DNA of 64,000 nt from CAZDVQ01 sp964508975. GTDB lineage: Bacteria; Bacteroidota; Bacteroidia; Chitinophagales; Saprospiraceae. Made by a program: the position numbers and the translations under genes. Shown here in pieces: positions 40,989 through 49,785 of the stretch. Under the pieces are notes generated by a model. It did no database searches. It was not told the origin of the DNA and saw only the letters and a list, made by a program, of their open reading frames with translations. The stretch lies in contig CAZDVQ010000016.1 of assembly GCA_964508975.1 (NCBI GenBank), positions 12,793-76,792 of the forward strand. The letters are read 5' to 3'. Positions within the stretch are counted from its first letter, which is position 1, and every line of letters begins with the position of its first letter.

Positions 40989-41759
40989 TTAGAACAGGGT
41001 TTTAAAATCCAAGCGCTTGATACTATGCAAACGATGGGTAAACTTAGCATCGTAATTAGACCAGATGCCCTCCGCTTTAAACTGGTCGCGACGCACATAA
41101 CCCGAAGCATGGCAAATGCTGAGCTTGTTGAGGAGTATTCCGGTGTGCGTGACCTTACCCGCATCATTGGCAAAGAAAGCGATATCGCCGGTTTGGTGTT
41201 GCCCAAAGGGAATGCTCTCCCCTACCAAGGCTTGTTGGCTGGCATCGCGTGGCAAGTTATGCCCCAACATGCGAAAAACCACTTGTACCAAGCCCGAGCA
41301 ATCAATCCCGTTCACGCTGCGGCCACCCCATAGATAAGGTGTACCTTCATACAGGGCGATGATGTTCTCCAAAGCGAATAAACCTTTAATCCCATGCGTG
41401 GGAATATCCTGTTGGACCAACTCTCGGTTTATGGTATAAGGCACTGGCGAACCGTAGCCGATGCTACAAGGGCCGTGCTCCCAGTTGATTTTATGCATGG
41501 GTACCGCACAAAACTTGTTTTTGTACACCACGGGCTCCATCAATGGGAAATGCTGGCGAGCATCCATCCAACCGATATAGCCATCGTGGAGGCCGCTAAC
41601 TTGGAGCCATTTTTCCAGACGTTCGAGTATTTTGTATGATTCACCCCAGAGTAATTGGCTCACCATTTCGGCTTTATCGCTGGCCTCAGCACGCAAAGGC
41701 ATCGAATTTAAAGCACAATATCCAAATTGAGTAGAAAAAGAAGTGTCAGGTACAATCAT
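40989..41759 (-). CDS. NlpC/P60 (C40) cell-wall hydrolase with SH3-like domains
   Basis: 256 residues. N-terminal bacterial SH3-like segments (CALNSMPLRAEASDKAEMVS, SGLHDGYIGWMD) precede the NlpC/P60 domain. The catalytic Cys is in YLWGGRSVNGIDCSGLVQ, His in GKVTHTGILL, and the third residue is His in ICHASGYV. It cleaves peptidoglycan peptides (D-Glu or DL-endopeptidase). No export signal is visible in the annotated start, which is unusual; a cytoplasmic muropeptide hydrolase is possible. Confidence 0.85.
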   Translation of the reverse strand: MIVPDTSFSTQFGYCALNSMPLRAEASDKAEMVSQLLWGESYKILERLEKWLQVSGLHDGYIGWMDARQHFPLMEPVVYKNKFCAVPMHKINWEHGPCSIGYGSPVPYTINRELVQQDIPTHGIKGLFALENIIALYEGTPYLWGGRSVNGIDCSGLVQVVFRMLGHNLPRDASQQALVGESIPFGQHQTGDIAFFANDAGKVTHTGILLNKLSICHASGYVRRDQFKAEGIWSNYDAKFTHRLHSIKRLDFKTLF

Positions 41760-41765
41760 TGAGAT

Positions 41766-41773
41766 TATCTTTG
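41766..41773 (+). promoter_or_regulatory. Promoter -7 box (TATCTTTG) of the first porP/sprF gene
   Basis: TATCTTTG lies 48 bp before ATG 41822. It sits only 6 bp from the start codon of the divergent NlpC/P60 gene. Confidence 0.5.
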
Positions 41774-41821
41774 CGTTTACAAGTAATTACCTTTGTGGCT
41801 TACGTTCAAGTTAAATATACA

Positions 41822-42868
41822 ATGAATAAAATTTATTTGGTCTTGCTGTGCAGTGTCATGCTCAAACTCACGGGTTTGCAGGCGCAAGATCCGCATTTCT
41901 CACAATATTACGCATCTCCCCTGATATTAAACCCAGCAACCACTGGTTTTTTTGAGGGCAAATACCGGGTGAACACCTTGTACCGCAACCAATGGCCAGG
42001 TGTTTATCAAAACAACGCATATAAAACCATCTATGCGGGTATCGATATGAACTTCAAGTTAAATCGTAAAAACGACGCCATGAGTGGTGGCTTGATGTTC
42101 TATAACGACCGTGCAGGTATTGGCAACTTCGCAACCACGGGCATTAACTTATCCTTTGCCTATAAAAAGGTATTAGACTATTACGGTAAGAACCAGTTAT
42201 CCATAGGTTTTCAAGCAGGTTTAATCCAGCGCAACTTGACCTATGATAACTACACGTTTGAAGATCAATTTGACGGCGTTGGCTACAATACCGGCACATT
42301 AGAGGATTTACCGGGCAATAGTTTTGCTTTTGGCGATTACAGCACGGGCCTTCACTGGTCGTACAAGTTCAATAAGCAATCATCTATGCATGCAGGTTTA
42401 GGCTTGGCGCACATCTCGCAGCCCAACATGACCTTTTTCCGCGATGATGCCGACACCATTGTTAACCGCTTGCCGATGAAAATTAACTTTCAGACTGGCT
42501 TGCGTTTCCCGCTGGGTGGCGACCGTTCGCGTTTAGCCATGTTGCCCAAGTTAATGCTGAGCATGCAAGGCAAAGCGCTAGAATTGAATGCTGGTTCAAA
42601 CTTTAGGATACAGCTCGACCAGTTTGGGTTTGCAGCCCTCCACCTCGGGGCTTGGGCAAGGCCCGTTCGCGACGTTGAAGGTTCCATGGCGCTTGATGCC
42701 ATCGTGATGTTAGCCGGGCTGGAGTACCAGGGCCTCATGATTGGTTTCAGTTACGACCTCAACACCGTAGATTTGAGCAATACCCGTGGCCAGCGCACGG
42801 CTTTTGAAATCTCGGTTTCATACATCGGCGAGTACGAAGATGAAGCTATTATTTGCCCTACTTTCTAA
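41822..42868 (+). CDS. PorP/SprF family T9SS outer-membrane protein, first copy
   Basis: 348 residues from ATG 41822, which gives a signal peptide (MNKIYLVLLCSVMLKLTGLQAQ). DPHFSQYYASPLILNPATTG is the PorP/SprF signature and the rest is an amphipathic beta-barrel. Members assist export or anchoring of surface proteins by the type IX secretion system, often paired with a particular cargo. A paralogue follows 149 bp downstream. The frame upstream of 41822 lacks a signal peptide. Confidence 0.9.
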   Translation: MNKIYLVLLCSVMLKLTGLQAQDPHFSQYYASPLILNPATTGFFEGKYRVNTLYRNQWPGVYQNNAYKTIYAGIDMNFKLNRKNDAMSGGLMFYNDRAGIGNFATTGINLSFAYKKVLDYYGKNQLSIGFQAGLIQRNLTYDNYTFEDQFDGVGYNTGTLEDLPGNSFAFGDYSTGLHWSYKFNKQSSMHAGLGLAHISQPNMTFFRDDADTIVNRLPMKINFQTGLRFPLGGDRSRLAMLPKLMLSMQGKALELNAGSNFRIQLDQFGFAALHLGAWARPVRDVEGSMALDAIVMLAGLEYQGLMIGFSYDLNTVDLSNTRGQRTAFEISVSYIGEYEDEAIICPTF

Positions 42869-43017
42869 AAAATAATGCAACAAAGCAGCGCTTATACCCA
42901 TCATTTCGTTAAAAAGTTACCTCGCTAGTCAATAATTTGCCAATTTGCAGCGTTTACACTACGTCATTTTAAAAAATGCACTTAACTTTGGCTTCAAGTA
43001 TTTATAACTTTAGACCC

Positions 43018-44091
43018 ATGAACAAACTTTGTACACGTTTACTTGCAGTTGCGGTTTTATTGAGCTGCGTAATCACGAGCCAAGCTCAAGATGTGCGTTT
43101 CTCACAATTCTTCAATAGCCCTATGCGTTTGAACCCTGCTATGACAGGTGTTTTTGACGGTAGTTTAAGGGCCGTTGTCAATTACCGCGACCAATGGGGT
43201 AGTTTGTTTCAAACCAATTCAATGCGTACCTATAACGCCAGCGTAGAAGGTAAGTTTTTAGGCCCAAAAGATGACTACTTCGCCGTTGGCGGTAGTTTGA
43301 TGGGCGATAAAGCAGGTAGCCTTGGTTATCGCCAGTTTGAAGCCCACGTGAGTGGTAGTTACCACAAGATACTTGGCCGCCCACGCGCTTGGAAACGTGG
43401 CTCAAATTTCTTAACGTTCGGCGCTCAGCTTGGTTTTGGCCAACGTGGCCTCGATTGGTCGGCTATTCGTACCTACAGCCAATTCGACGGCGATGGGTAC
43501 AACCCAGGTTTAGGCACCAACGAGCCAACCAATGCCTTAAATAATCGCTTATTCCCCGACATGAACGCGGGTATCTTATATTATTCAGTTAGCGGAGAAC
43601 GCAAAAGCTGGTATGCTGGCTTGGCATTTAACCACTTGAATAGCCCCAATATCTCTTTGGGCCGTGTACGTAGCGAGCCTTTGTACATGCGCATCACAGC
43701 GCATGCAGGTGCTGAGTTGCCATTGGGTAGCGCCAGCAAAAAATCGCCGATGAGCTTGTTGCCTACTGCAATGGTTATGACCCAAGGTCCTTCGATGGAA
43801 ATCAACGCGGGTTTGGCTATGCACTACCGTCAAGCTAAATCAGGCGATATTTCCTTCCGTTTCGGTTCTTACTTCCGTATGGCTAAAGACTATGTTTCGC
43901 CAGCGGTTCGCCCTGAATCCATCATTTTCATGGCAGGTATCGGTGTGAGCGACTTTATGCTTGGCTTCAGCTACGATGTGCCCGTTTCTTCTATCCGGGT
44001 AGCCACGCAAAGCCAAGGCGCATTTGAAGTGTCAGCCATCTACATCAACCCGAACAAAGGCTCTAAACGCCAAGGCTGTCCTACGTTTTAA
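43018..44091 (+). CDS. PorP/SprF family T9SS outer-membrane protein, second copy
   Basis: 357 residues from ATG 43018, with signal peptide (MNKLCTRLLAVAVLLSCVIT, then SQAQ) and DVRFSQFFNSPMRLNPAMTG. The same barrel family as its neighbour with moderate divergence (both end in a short Cys-Pro-Thr-Phe tail: CPTF), so it is a tandem duplication kept in the same orientation. Specific cargo is unknown; the large cargo at 31.9-35.9 kb is a candidate only by proximity. Confidence 0.9.
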   Translation: MNKLCTRLLAVAVLLSCVITSQAQDVRFSQFFNSPMRLNPAMTGVFDGSLRAVVNYRDQWGSLFQTNSMRTYNASVEGKFLGPKDDYFAVGGSLMGDKAGSLGYRQFEAHVSGSYHKILGRPRAWKRGSNFLTFGAQLGFGQRGLDWSAIRTYSQFDGDGYNPGLGTNEPTNALNNRLFPDMNAGILYYSVSGERKSWYAGLAFNHLNSPNISLGRVRSEPLYMRITAHAGAELPLGSASKKSPMSLLPTAMVMTQGPSMEINAGLAMHYRQAKSGDISFRFGSYFRMAKDYVSPAVRPESIIFMAGIGVSDFMLGFSYDVPVSSIRVATQSQGAFEVSAIYINPNKGSKRQGCPTF

Positions 44092-44138
44092 TGCTCACTC
44101 GGTGATAATTATCACTGAAATATGGTGCTAGAATTGTG

Positions 44139-44146
44139 TACTTTTG
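44139..44146 (+). promoter_or_regulatory. Promoter -7 box (TACTTTTG) of the DUF983 gene
   Basis: TACTTTTG lies 23 bp before ATG 44170. Confidence 0.5.
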
Positions 44147-44169
44147 CGGTACATAACCTCTACACTATT

Positions 44170-44565
44170 ATGGCGACTAAAAACAATGTAATTTACAACA
44201 TCGTGGCAATGAAATGCCCACGCTGTCATCAAGGCGATTTGTATCGTACCCCACTTTCCAGTGGTAAAATTTACGATATGCATACCAATTGCCCTGTTTG
44301 TAATTTAAAATATGACCTTGAACCAGGCTTTTTCTGGGGTGCTATGTACGTGGGTTATGCATTCTCTTCTGGTGCATTGCTCATTACCGCTTTATTATGT
44401 TTAACCGTCTTTAACTTGAGTTTAGTAACCACCTACTGTATATTAGGTGTAACCGCAATTATAGGCTTTGCGTACAATGCACGTGTAGCGCGTGCCGTGT
44501 GGCTTAACATGTACGTTAGTTACGACCCAGAAGCCCGCGGCGAGAAAGTATCCGAAAAAGTATAA
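44170..44565 (+). CDS. DUF983 family membrane protein
   Basis: 131 residues from ATG 44170. A zinc-ribbon-like N-terminus (MKCPRCHQGDLYRTPL, then NCPVCNLKYDLEPGFFWGAM) precedes two hydrophobic hairpins. This is the DUF983 layout (two CxxC pairs followed by membrane helices). Function is not established, although members often lie near cytochrome oxidase assembly genes; not so here. Confidence 0.87.
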   Translation: MATKNNVIYNIVAMKCPRCHQGDLYRTPLSSGKIYDMHTNCPVCNLKYDLEPGFFWGAMYVGYAFSSGALLITALLCLTVFNLSLVTTYCILGVTAIIGFAYNARVARAVWLNMYVSYDPEARGEKVSEKV

Positions 44566-44578
44566 ATTAGCATTATTT

Positions 44579-44679
44579 GGGCGTTGCGCCGCATGCGCGT
44601 CGCCGGCGTGCTACGCGCTCCCTATTCGGTCGGCCCTACGGGCTGGCCGCGATGCGGCCACGCTACGCATGCCTAACGC
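44579..44679 (-). repeat. SIR element copy 14
   Basis: 101 nt. P1 is GCGTT/AACGC, P2 is GGCATGC/GCACGCC, P3 is TGGCCGC-atc-GCGGCCA, P4 is GCCC-gta-GGGC. Its T-rich side begins 13 nt after the DUF983 stop codon. Confidence 0.86.
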
Positions 44680-44805
44680 AGGAACGGCAGCGAAGCTGCC
44701 TTGGTTAACGATGAATGCTGAACGATGAACAGACGCAGCATTCCTTGCTAAGCCAGGAGTGATTATGACATAAAAGCATTTATACAGGTGTAAAATATTC
44801 CAAAT

Positions 44806-44858
44806 CGAATAAAGTTTACCAAAACCGAATAAAGTATAACCAGTTTAATACACTGGTT
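44806..44858 (+). promoter_or_regulatory. Direct and inverted repeats before the second Rpn gene
   Basis: Two CGAATAAAGT copies 20 bp apart and an AACCAGT/ACTGGTT inverted pair end 27 bp before ATG 44886. They may be regulator sites. No clear TAnnTTTG box was found. Confidence 0.4.
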
Positions 44859-44885
44859 TTCAGATACTTGCCAGAGCTTTGCAGC

Positions 44886-45809
44886 ATGGCAAAAGATAAA
44901 AAACAAGTTTCGCCACAAGTACCCAACAGGGTACCGCTTGGCAACATCTACGACCGGGTGTTCAAGGAGAATGCCCGGGCACTCGTGCCATTTTTTATGG
45001 ACGAGCCCGTGACCAACATAAAGCAGGTAAAGGATAGTTTTCCCATCAGCCTGGAGCGGGAGCTCGACATGTTATTCAAGGTTGAGTTTCCCTCTGGCGA
45101 GATAAGCTTGCTACACCTGGAATTCCAAGCTGCCCCGCACCCCGATATGGCAGCCCGGATGCTGGTTTACTTTGCACTGGCAAAGCGGCACTTCAAATTA
45201 CCCTTACGACAACTGGTCATCTACGTGGGTAAAGGCTCACATGGCATGCCCAATAGGCTAGATGACGTTGGACTAGCGTTCGAATATAAGGTAGTTTCGC
45301 TGAATGAGATTGCCCCAGAGCGATTCTTGTCGGCACAGGTACCAGAAATCGTCATGCTAGCACTGCTGTCCAAGTACGACAAGGAACAATCGGAGCGCAT
45401 CCTACGTTTAACCATTGACAAGCTTTGGCAGCACGCCCAGGGTTTAAAACTCGAAAAATTATCAAAACACTTGGGCATATTGGCCCGCTTGCGTAACTTT
45501 GACAACGAACTCGTAAAACAATTAACCGATATGCCACTTTATATCAACCCCGAAGAAGACATGCTATACCAGAAAGGTATGCAAGTAGGCGAACTCATTG
45601 GCCTGGATAAAGGCATTGAACAAGGTCGAGAACAAGGCATTGAACAAGGCATTGAACAAGGCATTGAACAAGGTGCTGATTTATTTTTGGAAGCCGTTCG
45701 TTTGTGCCGAGCGGGTTTATCTCTGGACAATATTGCCATCCAACTAGATGTAAGCCTATCCGTTGTTGAACAATGGATTCAAAAAGCTAAAGACAACGGT
45801 TTAATCTAA
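44886..45809 (+). CDS. Rpn/PD-(D/E)XK nuclease-family protein, second member
   Basis: 307 residues from ATG 44886. NIYDRVFKENARALVPFFM starts the fold and ELDMLFKV..ISLLHLEFQAAPHPDMAARM supplies the D...ExQ nuclease pattern. Near the C-terminus five 12-bp repeats (45612-45671) encode a Gly-Ile-Glu-Gln linker typical of this family. An HTH-like segment (LCRAGLSLDNIAIQLDVSLS) follows, suggesting DNA binding. It is divergent from the member at 22902. Confidence 0.82.
   Translation: MAKDKKQVSPQVPNRVPLGNIYDRVFKENARALVPFFMDEPVTNIKQVKDSFPISLERELDMLFKVEFPSGEISLLHLEFQAAPHPDMAARMLVYFALAKRHFKLPLRQLVIYVGKGSHGMPNRLDDVGLAFEYKVVSLNEIAPERFLSAQVPEIVMLALLSKYDKEQSERILRLTIDKLWQHAQGLKLEKLSKHLGILARLRNFDNELVKQLTDMPLYINPEEDMLYQKGMQVGELIGLDKGIEQGREQGIEQGIEQGIEQGADLFLEAVRLCRAGLSLDNIAIQLDVSLSVVEQWIQKAKDNGLI
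45612..45671 (+). repeat. Coding 12-bp tandem repeat in the Rpn gene
   Basis: Four copies of GGCATTGAACAA and one variant GGTCGAGAACAA encode repeated GIEQ/GREQ. Copy number can change in frame, altering linker length. Confidence 0.85.
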
Positions 45810-46220
45810 AGTAATGTAAAGATATGGGGATTGGGGGATATGATTATGTGGAGATGTGAGGATGTGGAGATGCGTAGGGGCGCACCTATGTGTGCGCCTA
45901 ATACATATACACCAGAACACTACTCGGCCTAGCAGCTTGGAGGGCAGCCGCGTAGCAGCTGGTGCGAAGCACGGAGCACCGCGAACCCCGGAACCCCGAA
46001 GGGCACCGCAAAGGAACGTAGTGACTGCGCGAAAGGTGCGCCGCCGCAACGCGGTGGAGGCCCCCAAAAAATCCATCAAAAACAATGGTTTAGGGAACTT
46101 GAAACGCATTAAATTTATAAATTGAACAATTGTTCAACATTTAATGCAAATTTACTTGCCTTTTTACACGGGATTAACGTTAATCCCTTATATTGCAAGT
46201 ACATAACCCAGAACCCAAAC
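45810..46220. other. Gene-free stretch with G-rich DNA and SIR copy 15
   Basis: 411 bp. A G-rich GATGTGGAGATG-type low-complexity tract (45825-45875) leads to a small hairpin module GGGGCGCAC..GTGCGCC (45878-45900), then SIR copy 15 and an AT-rich leader. No gene was seen. Confidence 0.55.
45926..46065 (+). repeat. SIR element copy 15
   Basis: 140 nt. P1 is GGCCT/AGGCC, P2 is GCAGCTT/AAGGTGC, P3 is AGCCGC-gta-GCAGCT with one mismatch, P4 is GTGC-gaa-GCAC. The segment after P5 holds an extra module relative to the 100-nt copies. Confidence 0.84.
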
Positions 46221-47804
46221 ATGAACCGCAAAGATTTTTTTAAAGCCGCTTCAGCCCTGACGGTAGCCAGTGCCGTATGGCAACCCGTGAGCCTCGGCGC
46301 CACACCAATCGCTTGGCAACCCTTCCAGCTGCCCAGCTACGCCGATTTTCACCTGCATGCCCTACTCAAGCCCTACTATGCCCAAGAAAAACGCAATCCC
46401 TGGGTTCGGGTGGATAATGATTGCTCGGGTAAACTAGCCCGCTGGATCGTTAATGCGTCCGATTCGCCCCGAAGCTCACAGTGTCATTTTGAAAGCCTGA
46501 TGCGCGGCAACGTGCGCCTAGCCTTTGTGTCCATTGTGCCCATCGAACGGAAAATGATGCTCATGCCCTTGGTCAACAAACGCAAAAAGGGCTTCAACAG
46601 CTTTTCTTGCGCCACTGGTGCCGAGATGGAAATTGATTTCCACGAACTCAAAAAGCACGAAATTGAGTACGACAAAGAGTTATATGGCCATATTGAGTTG
46701 TTACTGAAGTTCGAAAAAGAGCCCTTCCTCGTCAATAACCGCCATTGCAGCTATGAGATTGTCCGAAGCCACGAACACTTGCAACAACTGCTCCTTGACC
46801 CCGACAAGCTGGCCGTGGTGGTCAACGTGGAAGGGGGCCATGCCCTCGCCCACTCTATCGACATGGTGGACCTATCCGATACCACGGCCTACCGCCAACG
46901 GATATTATTGAACATCGAGAAGCTCAAGGGCCTCAAAACATACGACAATGCCTGTGGTACACTTGATTTTGCGCCATTCTCGATTGGCCTGAACCACTTT
47001 TTCTGGAATGGCCTCTGTGGTCATGCCCGAACCGTAACCAATGTACAAAGCCTGGTGATTAACCAAAAAGATCACTTGAATGAAGGCATGCAGCCCTTGG
47101 GCGAACAATGCATCAACTTGCTACTCGACAACCAACACGGTCGACGCATTCTCGTGGATATCAAACATATGAGCTGGGAAGGCCGCCAATGGTACTACCA
47201 ACACTTGCGCGAACGCCGCGCCGCTGGAGATGATGTGCCCGTGATTTGTACCCATACCGCTATTGCTGGGGTAAGCTGTACCGACCCGCTCTGGCTAGAA
47301 AAAGACGGCGACAAGAAAAGTAAAAATACCTTCCTCGACCCTTGGACCATCAACCTCTGCAATGAAGATATACAGGCCATACACGAGTCGAATGGTATGA
47401 TTGGCATCATGCTCGATCGGTTTAAACTGTGTGGCAAACTGGGCGAGGAAATGATTAAGAAGACTTATGAAGGCTCAGCGAAGCGCCGAAAAGTATATGT
47501 CAGCATCATCATGGCCAACATTATGGCTGCCGTACGGGCTGTAAACCAGGCCAGCGCCTGGGATATATTGTGCATTGGCTCTGATTTCGACGGCCTAATC
47601 CGGCCGTTTGAAATCTATAACCGCTCGGCTGATTTCCCTGATTTAGCGCAGGACATCCACGACTTCCTCTCGGCACCCTGGGATATTGAACATTTTATGG
47701 ATGCCCAATCGATTGAAAAATTGAAATTTGGCTTAAGCCCACAAAGCCTCACGGAGAAAATCATGTTCAGCAACTTGCAAACGTTCACCATGCGACATGT
47801 ATAA
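46221..47804 (+). CDS. M19-like (membrane dipeptidase superfamily) metallohydrolase, HxH variant
   Basis: 527 residues from ATG 46221. MNRKDFFKAASALTVASAVW looks like a secretion or Tat-like start. Metal-site segments are ADFHLHALL (His44, His46), VVVNVEGGHAL (bridging Glu), LVDIKHMSWEG (His), VICTHTAIAG (His) and CIGSDFDGL (Asp). This order fits the M19 renal dipeptidase fold, but M19 normally has HxD in the first motif and is shorter. Substrate unknown; a dipeptide or related amide is a guess from the fold. Confidence 0.72.
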   Translation: MNRKDFFKAASALTVASAVWQPVSLGATPIAWQPFQLPSYADFHLHALLKPYYAQEKRNPWVRVDNDCSGKLARWIVNASDSPRSSQCHFESLMRGNVRLAFVSIVPIERKMMLMPLVNKRKKGFNSFSCATGAEMEIDFHELKKHEIEYDKELYGHIELLLKFEKEPFLVNNRHCSYEIVRSHEHLQQLLLDPDKLAVVVNVEGGHALAHSIDMVDLSDTTAYRQRILLNIEKLKGLKTYDNACGTLDFAPFSIGLNHFFWNGLCGHARTVTNVQSLVINQKDHLNEGMQPLGEQCINLLLDNQHGRRILVDIKHMSWEGRQWYYQHLRERRAAGDDVPVICTHTAIAGVSCTDPLWLEKDGDKKSKNTFLDPWTINLCNEDIQAIHESNGMIGIMLDRFKLCGKLGEEMIKKTYEGSAKRRKVYVSIIMANIMAAVRAVNQASAWDILCIGSDFDGLIRPFEIYNRSADFPDLAQDIHDFLSAPWDIEHFMDAQSIEKLKFGLSPQSLTEKIMFSNLQTFTMRHV

Positions 47805-47805
47805 A

Positions 47806-47840
47806 AAAAAGCGGGATTGCCCATGGGCAATCCCGCTTTT
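47806..47840. terminator. Bidirectional terminator, perfect 26-bp palindrome
   Basis: The palindrome at 47811-47836 (left arm GCGGGATTGCCCA) is flanked by A and T runs on both sides and serves both convergent genes. Confidence 0.85.
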
Positions 47841-47844
47841 GAAT

Positions 47845-48333
47845 TTATAGGCTACCTATGCCCACCACCTTCGGTGTTTTAATGCTGGGGTGGCCTTCAG
47901 GAACGATAATTGAGATTGGTGCAGGCATACCTGCAGCACCTTCTTTTTTAGCAATCCAAATTTTGTACACATTGCCACGCAGGGCACTTTCGCCAAAACC
48001 GTCGCCGTTGCTAAAGGTTTTATTCACACGGGTAATCACAACAGGGTTAGCGTAAAGGTTAACGCCCGTAAAGTCTTTCTTGAGCGAATAAGGCTTAATG
48101 CTACCCCGCAAGGTCTTACCATCTTCATTCACGAGGCTACCACCTGCTATTTCTAGAAATTGTTCAGCTACTAAATCAAGTTCAGGACTGCTCCGCAAGA
48201 TGTTGAGGTATTTTTCCAATACTGTTTTTACCTCGGCGGGCAATTGATCAACAGGAATGTCATTGGCTTTAGATTGGGCAAAAGCAACTTGGCTCGATAA
48301 TAAAATAGCTAAGGCAAAAAGGAGTTGTTTCAT
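47845..48333 (-). CDS. Secreted protein of unknown function
   Basis: 162 residues with a signal peptide (MKQLLFALAILLSSQVAFAQ). The mature part starts SKANDIPVDQLPAEVKTVLE and ends in a beta-rich region (VNLYANPVVITRVN, VYKIWIAKKEG). No family is recognised. A lipoprotein or T9SS signature is absent, so a periplasmic location is likely. Confidence 0.7.
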   Translation of the reverse strand: MKQLLFALAILLSSQVAFAQSKANDIPVDQLPAEVKTVLEKYLNILRSSPELDLVAEQFLEIAGGSLVNEDGKTLRGSIKPYSLKKDFTGVNLYANPVVITRVNKTFSNGDGFGESALRGNVYKIWIAKKEGAAGMPAPISIIVPEGHPSIKTPKVVGIGSL

Positions 48334-48408
48334 GTAATATTCAATGATTTGGTTTGAAAGTATAGTCGTGCATTAATGCAAATAGGTAAACAAAAGCTTG
48401 AAAAATTG

Positions 48409-48416
48409 TATCTTTG
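48409..48416 (+). promoter_or_regulatory. Promoter -7 box (TATCTTTG) of mtaB
   Basis: TATCTTTG lies 22 bp before ATG 48439. It sits inside the longer open frame, which supports the later start. Confidence 0.55.
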
Positions 48417-48438
48417 CGGGCTAAAATCATCACTTTTT

Positions 48439-49785
48439 ATGGCCACGCCACGCACCGTTGCTTTTCATACCCTAGGCTGCAAGCTGAATTTCTCCGAGAC
48501 CTCTAGTATCGGCAGGATGTTCGAGGATGCAGGCTACCAGGAGGTGGACTTCGAGGCTGGCGCAAATATATACGTGATAAACACTTGCTCGGTTACGGAC
48601 TTTGCCGACAAGAAATGCCGCAATATGGTACGCCGTGCCATGAAGTTTAATCCACAAGCTTACGTGGTGGTTGTGGGTTGCTACGCACAACTTAAACCCG
48701 AGGAAATATCTGAAATACCGGGCGTTGACCTCGTGTTGGGCGCTGCCCAAAAGTTCCGCATTCTGGAATATATTGACGATCTGAGCAAATCGCCTGGCAA
48801 AGGCATGGTACAAGCCGGTGCCGTGAAAGAAGCCAAGGATTTTGTTGGTTCTTTCTCTTTTGGCGACCGTACCCGTTCCTTTCTCAAGGTGCAAGATGGC
48901 TGCAATTACAAATGTACCTTTTGTACCATCCCGCTGGCGCGTGGCGCTAGTCGCTCTGATACCGTAGAGCGCGTTGTGGCCAATGCCCAGCAAATTGCCA
49001 GCATGGGCGTGAAAGAAATTGTACTTACCGGCGTAAATATTGGCGATTTCGGCAACGGCACTGAGGTTATCGAAGGCGAAAAACCCAAGAAAGAAGCCCT
49101 GTTCATCGACCTTATCCAGGCCCTCGACGAGGTGGAAGGCATCGAGCGTTTCCGGATTTCGTCTATCGAGCCCAACCTGCTTACCGATGAAATTATCGAG
49201 TTTGTGGCGCAATCGAAACGGTTTGTACCGCATTTCCATATCCCACTGCAATCGGGCAACAACAAACAGCTCTTCGAGATGCGCCGCCGCTACAAACGCG
49301 AATTGTACGCCGAGCGGGTGGCCAAAATAAAGGCCGTAATGCCGCATTGCTGCATCGGGGTTGACCTCATCGTGGGTTTCCCGGGCGAGACCCGTGAGGA
49401 TTTCTTGGAAACCTACCGCTTTGTCAACGAGCTAGATATATCATACTTGCACGTGTTCACCTATTCTGAACGGCCCAACACGCCCGCCAACGAGATGCCC
49501 AACCCTGTGCCCATGCACGAGCGCCGCGAACGCAACGAGATGCTCCGCATCTTGTCGGAGAAAAAACAGCGCTTCTTTTACCAGCAGTTTGTAGGTCAAG
49601 AACGCACCGTGTTGTTCGAGGCCACCGAGCACGACAACCAAACCATGCATGGTTTTACTGATAATTATGTAAAGGTTACCGTTGCTTATGACCCACAACT
49701 GATTAACCAACTCCGCCCCGTGGCCCTGAACCAGATACTGGAGGACGGGACGATGCATGGGACGATGGATGTACTTGTACGGTAA
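48439..49785 (+). CDS. mtaB: tRNA (N6-L-threonylcarbamoyladenosine-37 C2)-methylthiotransferase MtaB
   Basis: 448 residues. The UPF0004 domain carries three cluster cysteines (Cys14 in HTLGCKLNF, Cys50 in VINTCSVTD, Cys81 in VVGCYAQL). The radical-SAM CxxxCxxC is GCNYKCTFCTIP (Cys155, 159, 162), and a TRAM-like C-terminus follows. It converts t6A37 to ms2t6A37 in tRNA. I use MATPRTVAFHTLGCK as the start; the frame is open 21 codons further up but a promoter box lies there. The 3' end overlaps the next gene by 83 bp, antiparallel. Confidence 0.9.
   Translation: MATPRTVAFHTLGCKLNFSETSSIGRMFEDAGYQEVDFEAGANIYVINTCSVTDFADKKCRNMVRRAMKFNPQAYVVVVGCYAQLKPEEISEIPGVDLVLGAAQKFRILEYIDDLSKSPGKGMVQAGAVKEAKDFVGSFSFGDRTRSFLKVQDGCNYKCTFCTIPLARGASRSDTVERVVANAQQIASMGVKEIVLTGVNIGDFGNGTEVIEGEKPKKEALFIDLIQALDEVEGIERFRISSIEPNLLTDEIIEFVAQSKRFVPHFHIPLQSGNNKQLFEMRRRYKRELYAERVAKIKAVMPHCCIGVDLIVGFPGETREDFLETYRFVNELDISYLHVFTYSERPNTPANEMPNPVPMHERRERNEMLRILSEKKQRFFYQQFVGQERTVLFEATEHDNQTMHGFTDNYVKVTVAYDPQLINQLRPVALNQILEDGTMHGTMDVLVR

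Larger units (their letters stand above)
44566..44885. other. Gene-free stretch with SIR copy 14 and operator-like repeats
   Basis: 320 bp. SIR copy 14 starts 13 bp after the DUF983 stop. CGAATAAAGT occurs twice with a 20-bp period (44806-44815, 44826-44835), followed by an inverted repeat AACCAGT..ACTGGTT (44838-44858) just before the second Rpn gene. Confidence 0.6.

Noticed and set aside
44579..44679. SIR ends (GCCTAAC / GTTAGGC) as integron attC sites
   Set aside because: attC sites read RYYYAAC at the 5' end and GTTRRRY at the 3' end. In SIR the order is reversed, most copies lack the GTTRRRY form, and no integrase or cassette genes are present.
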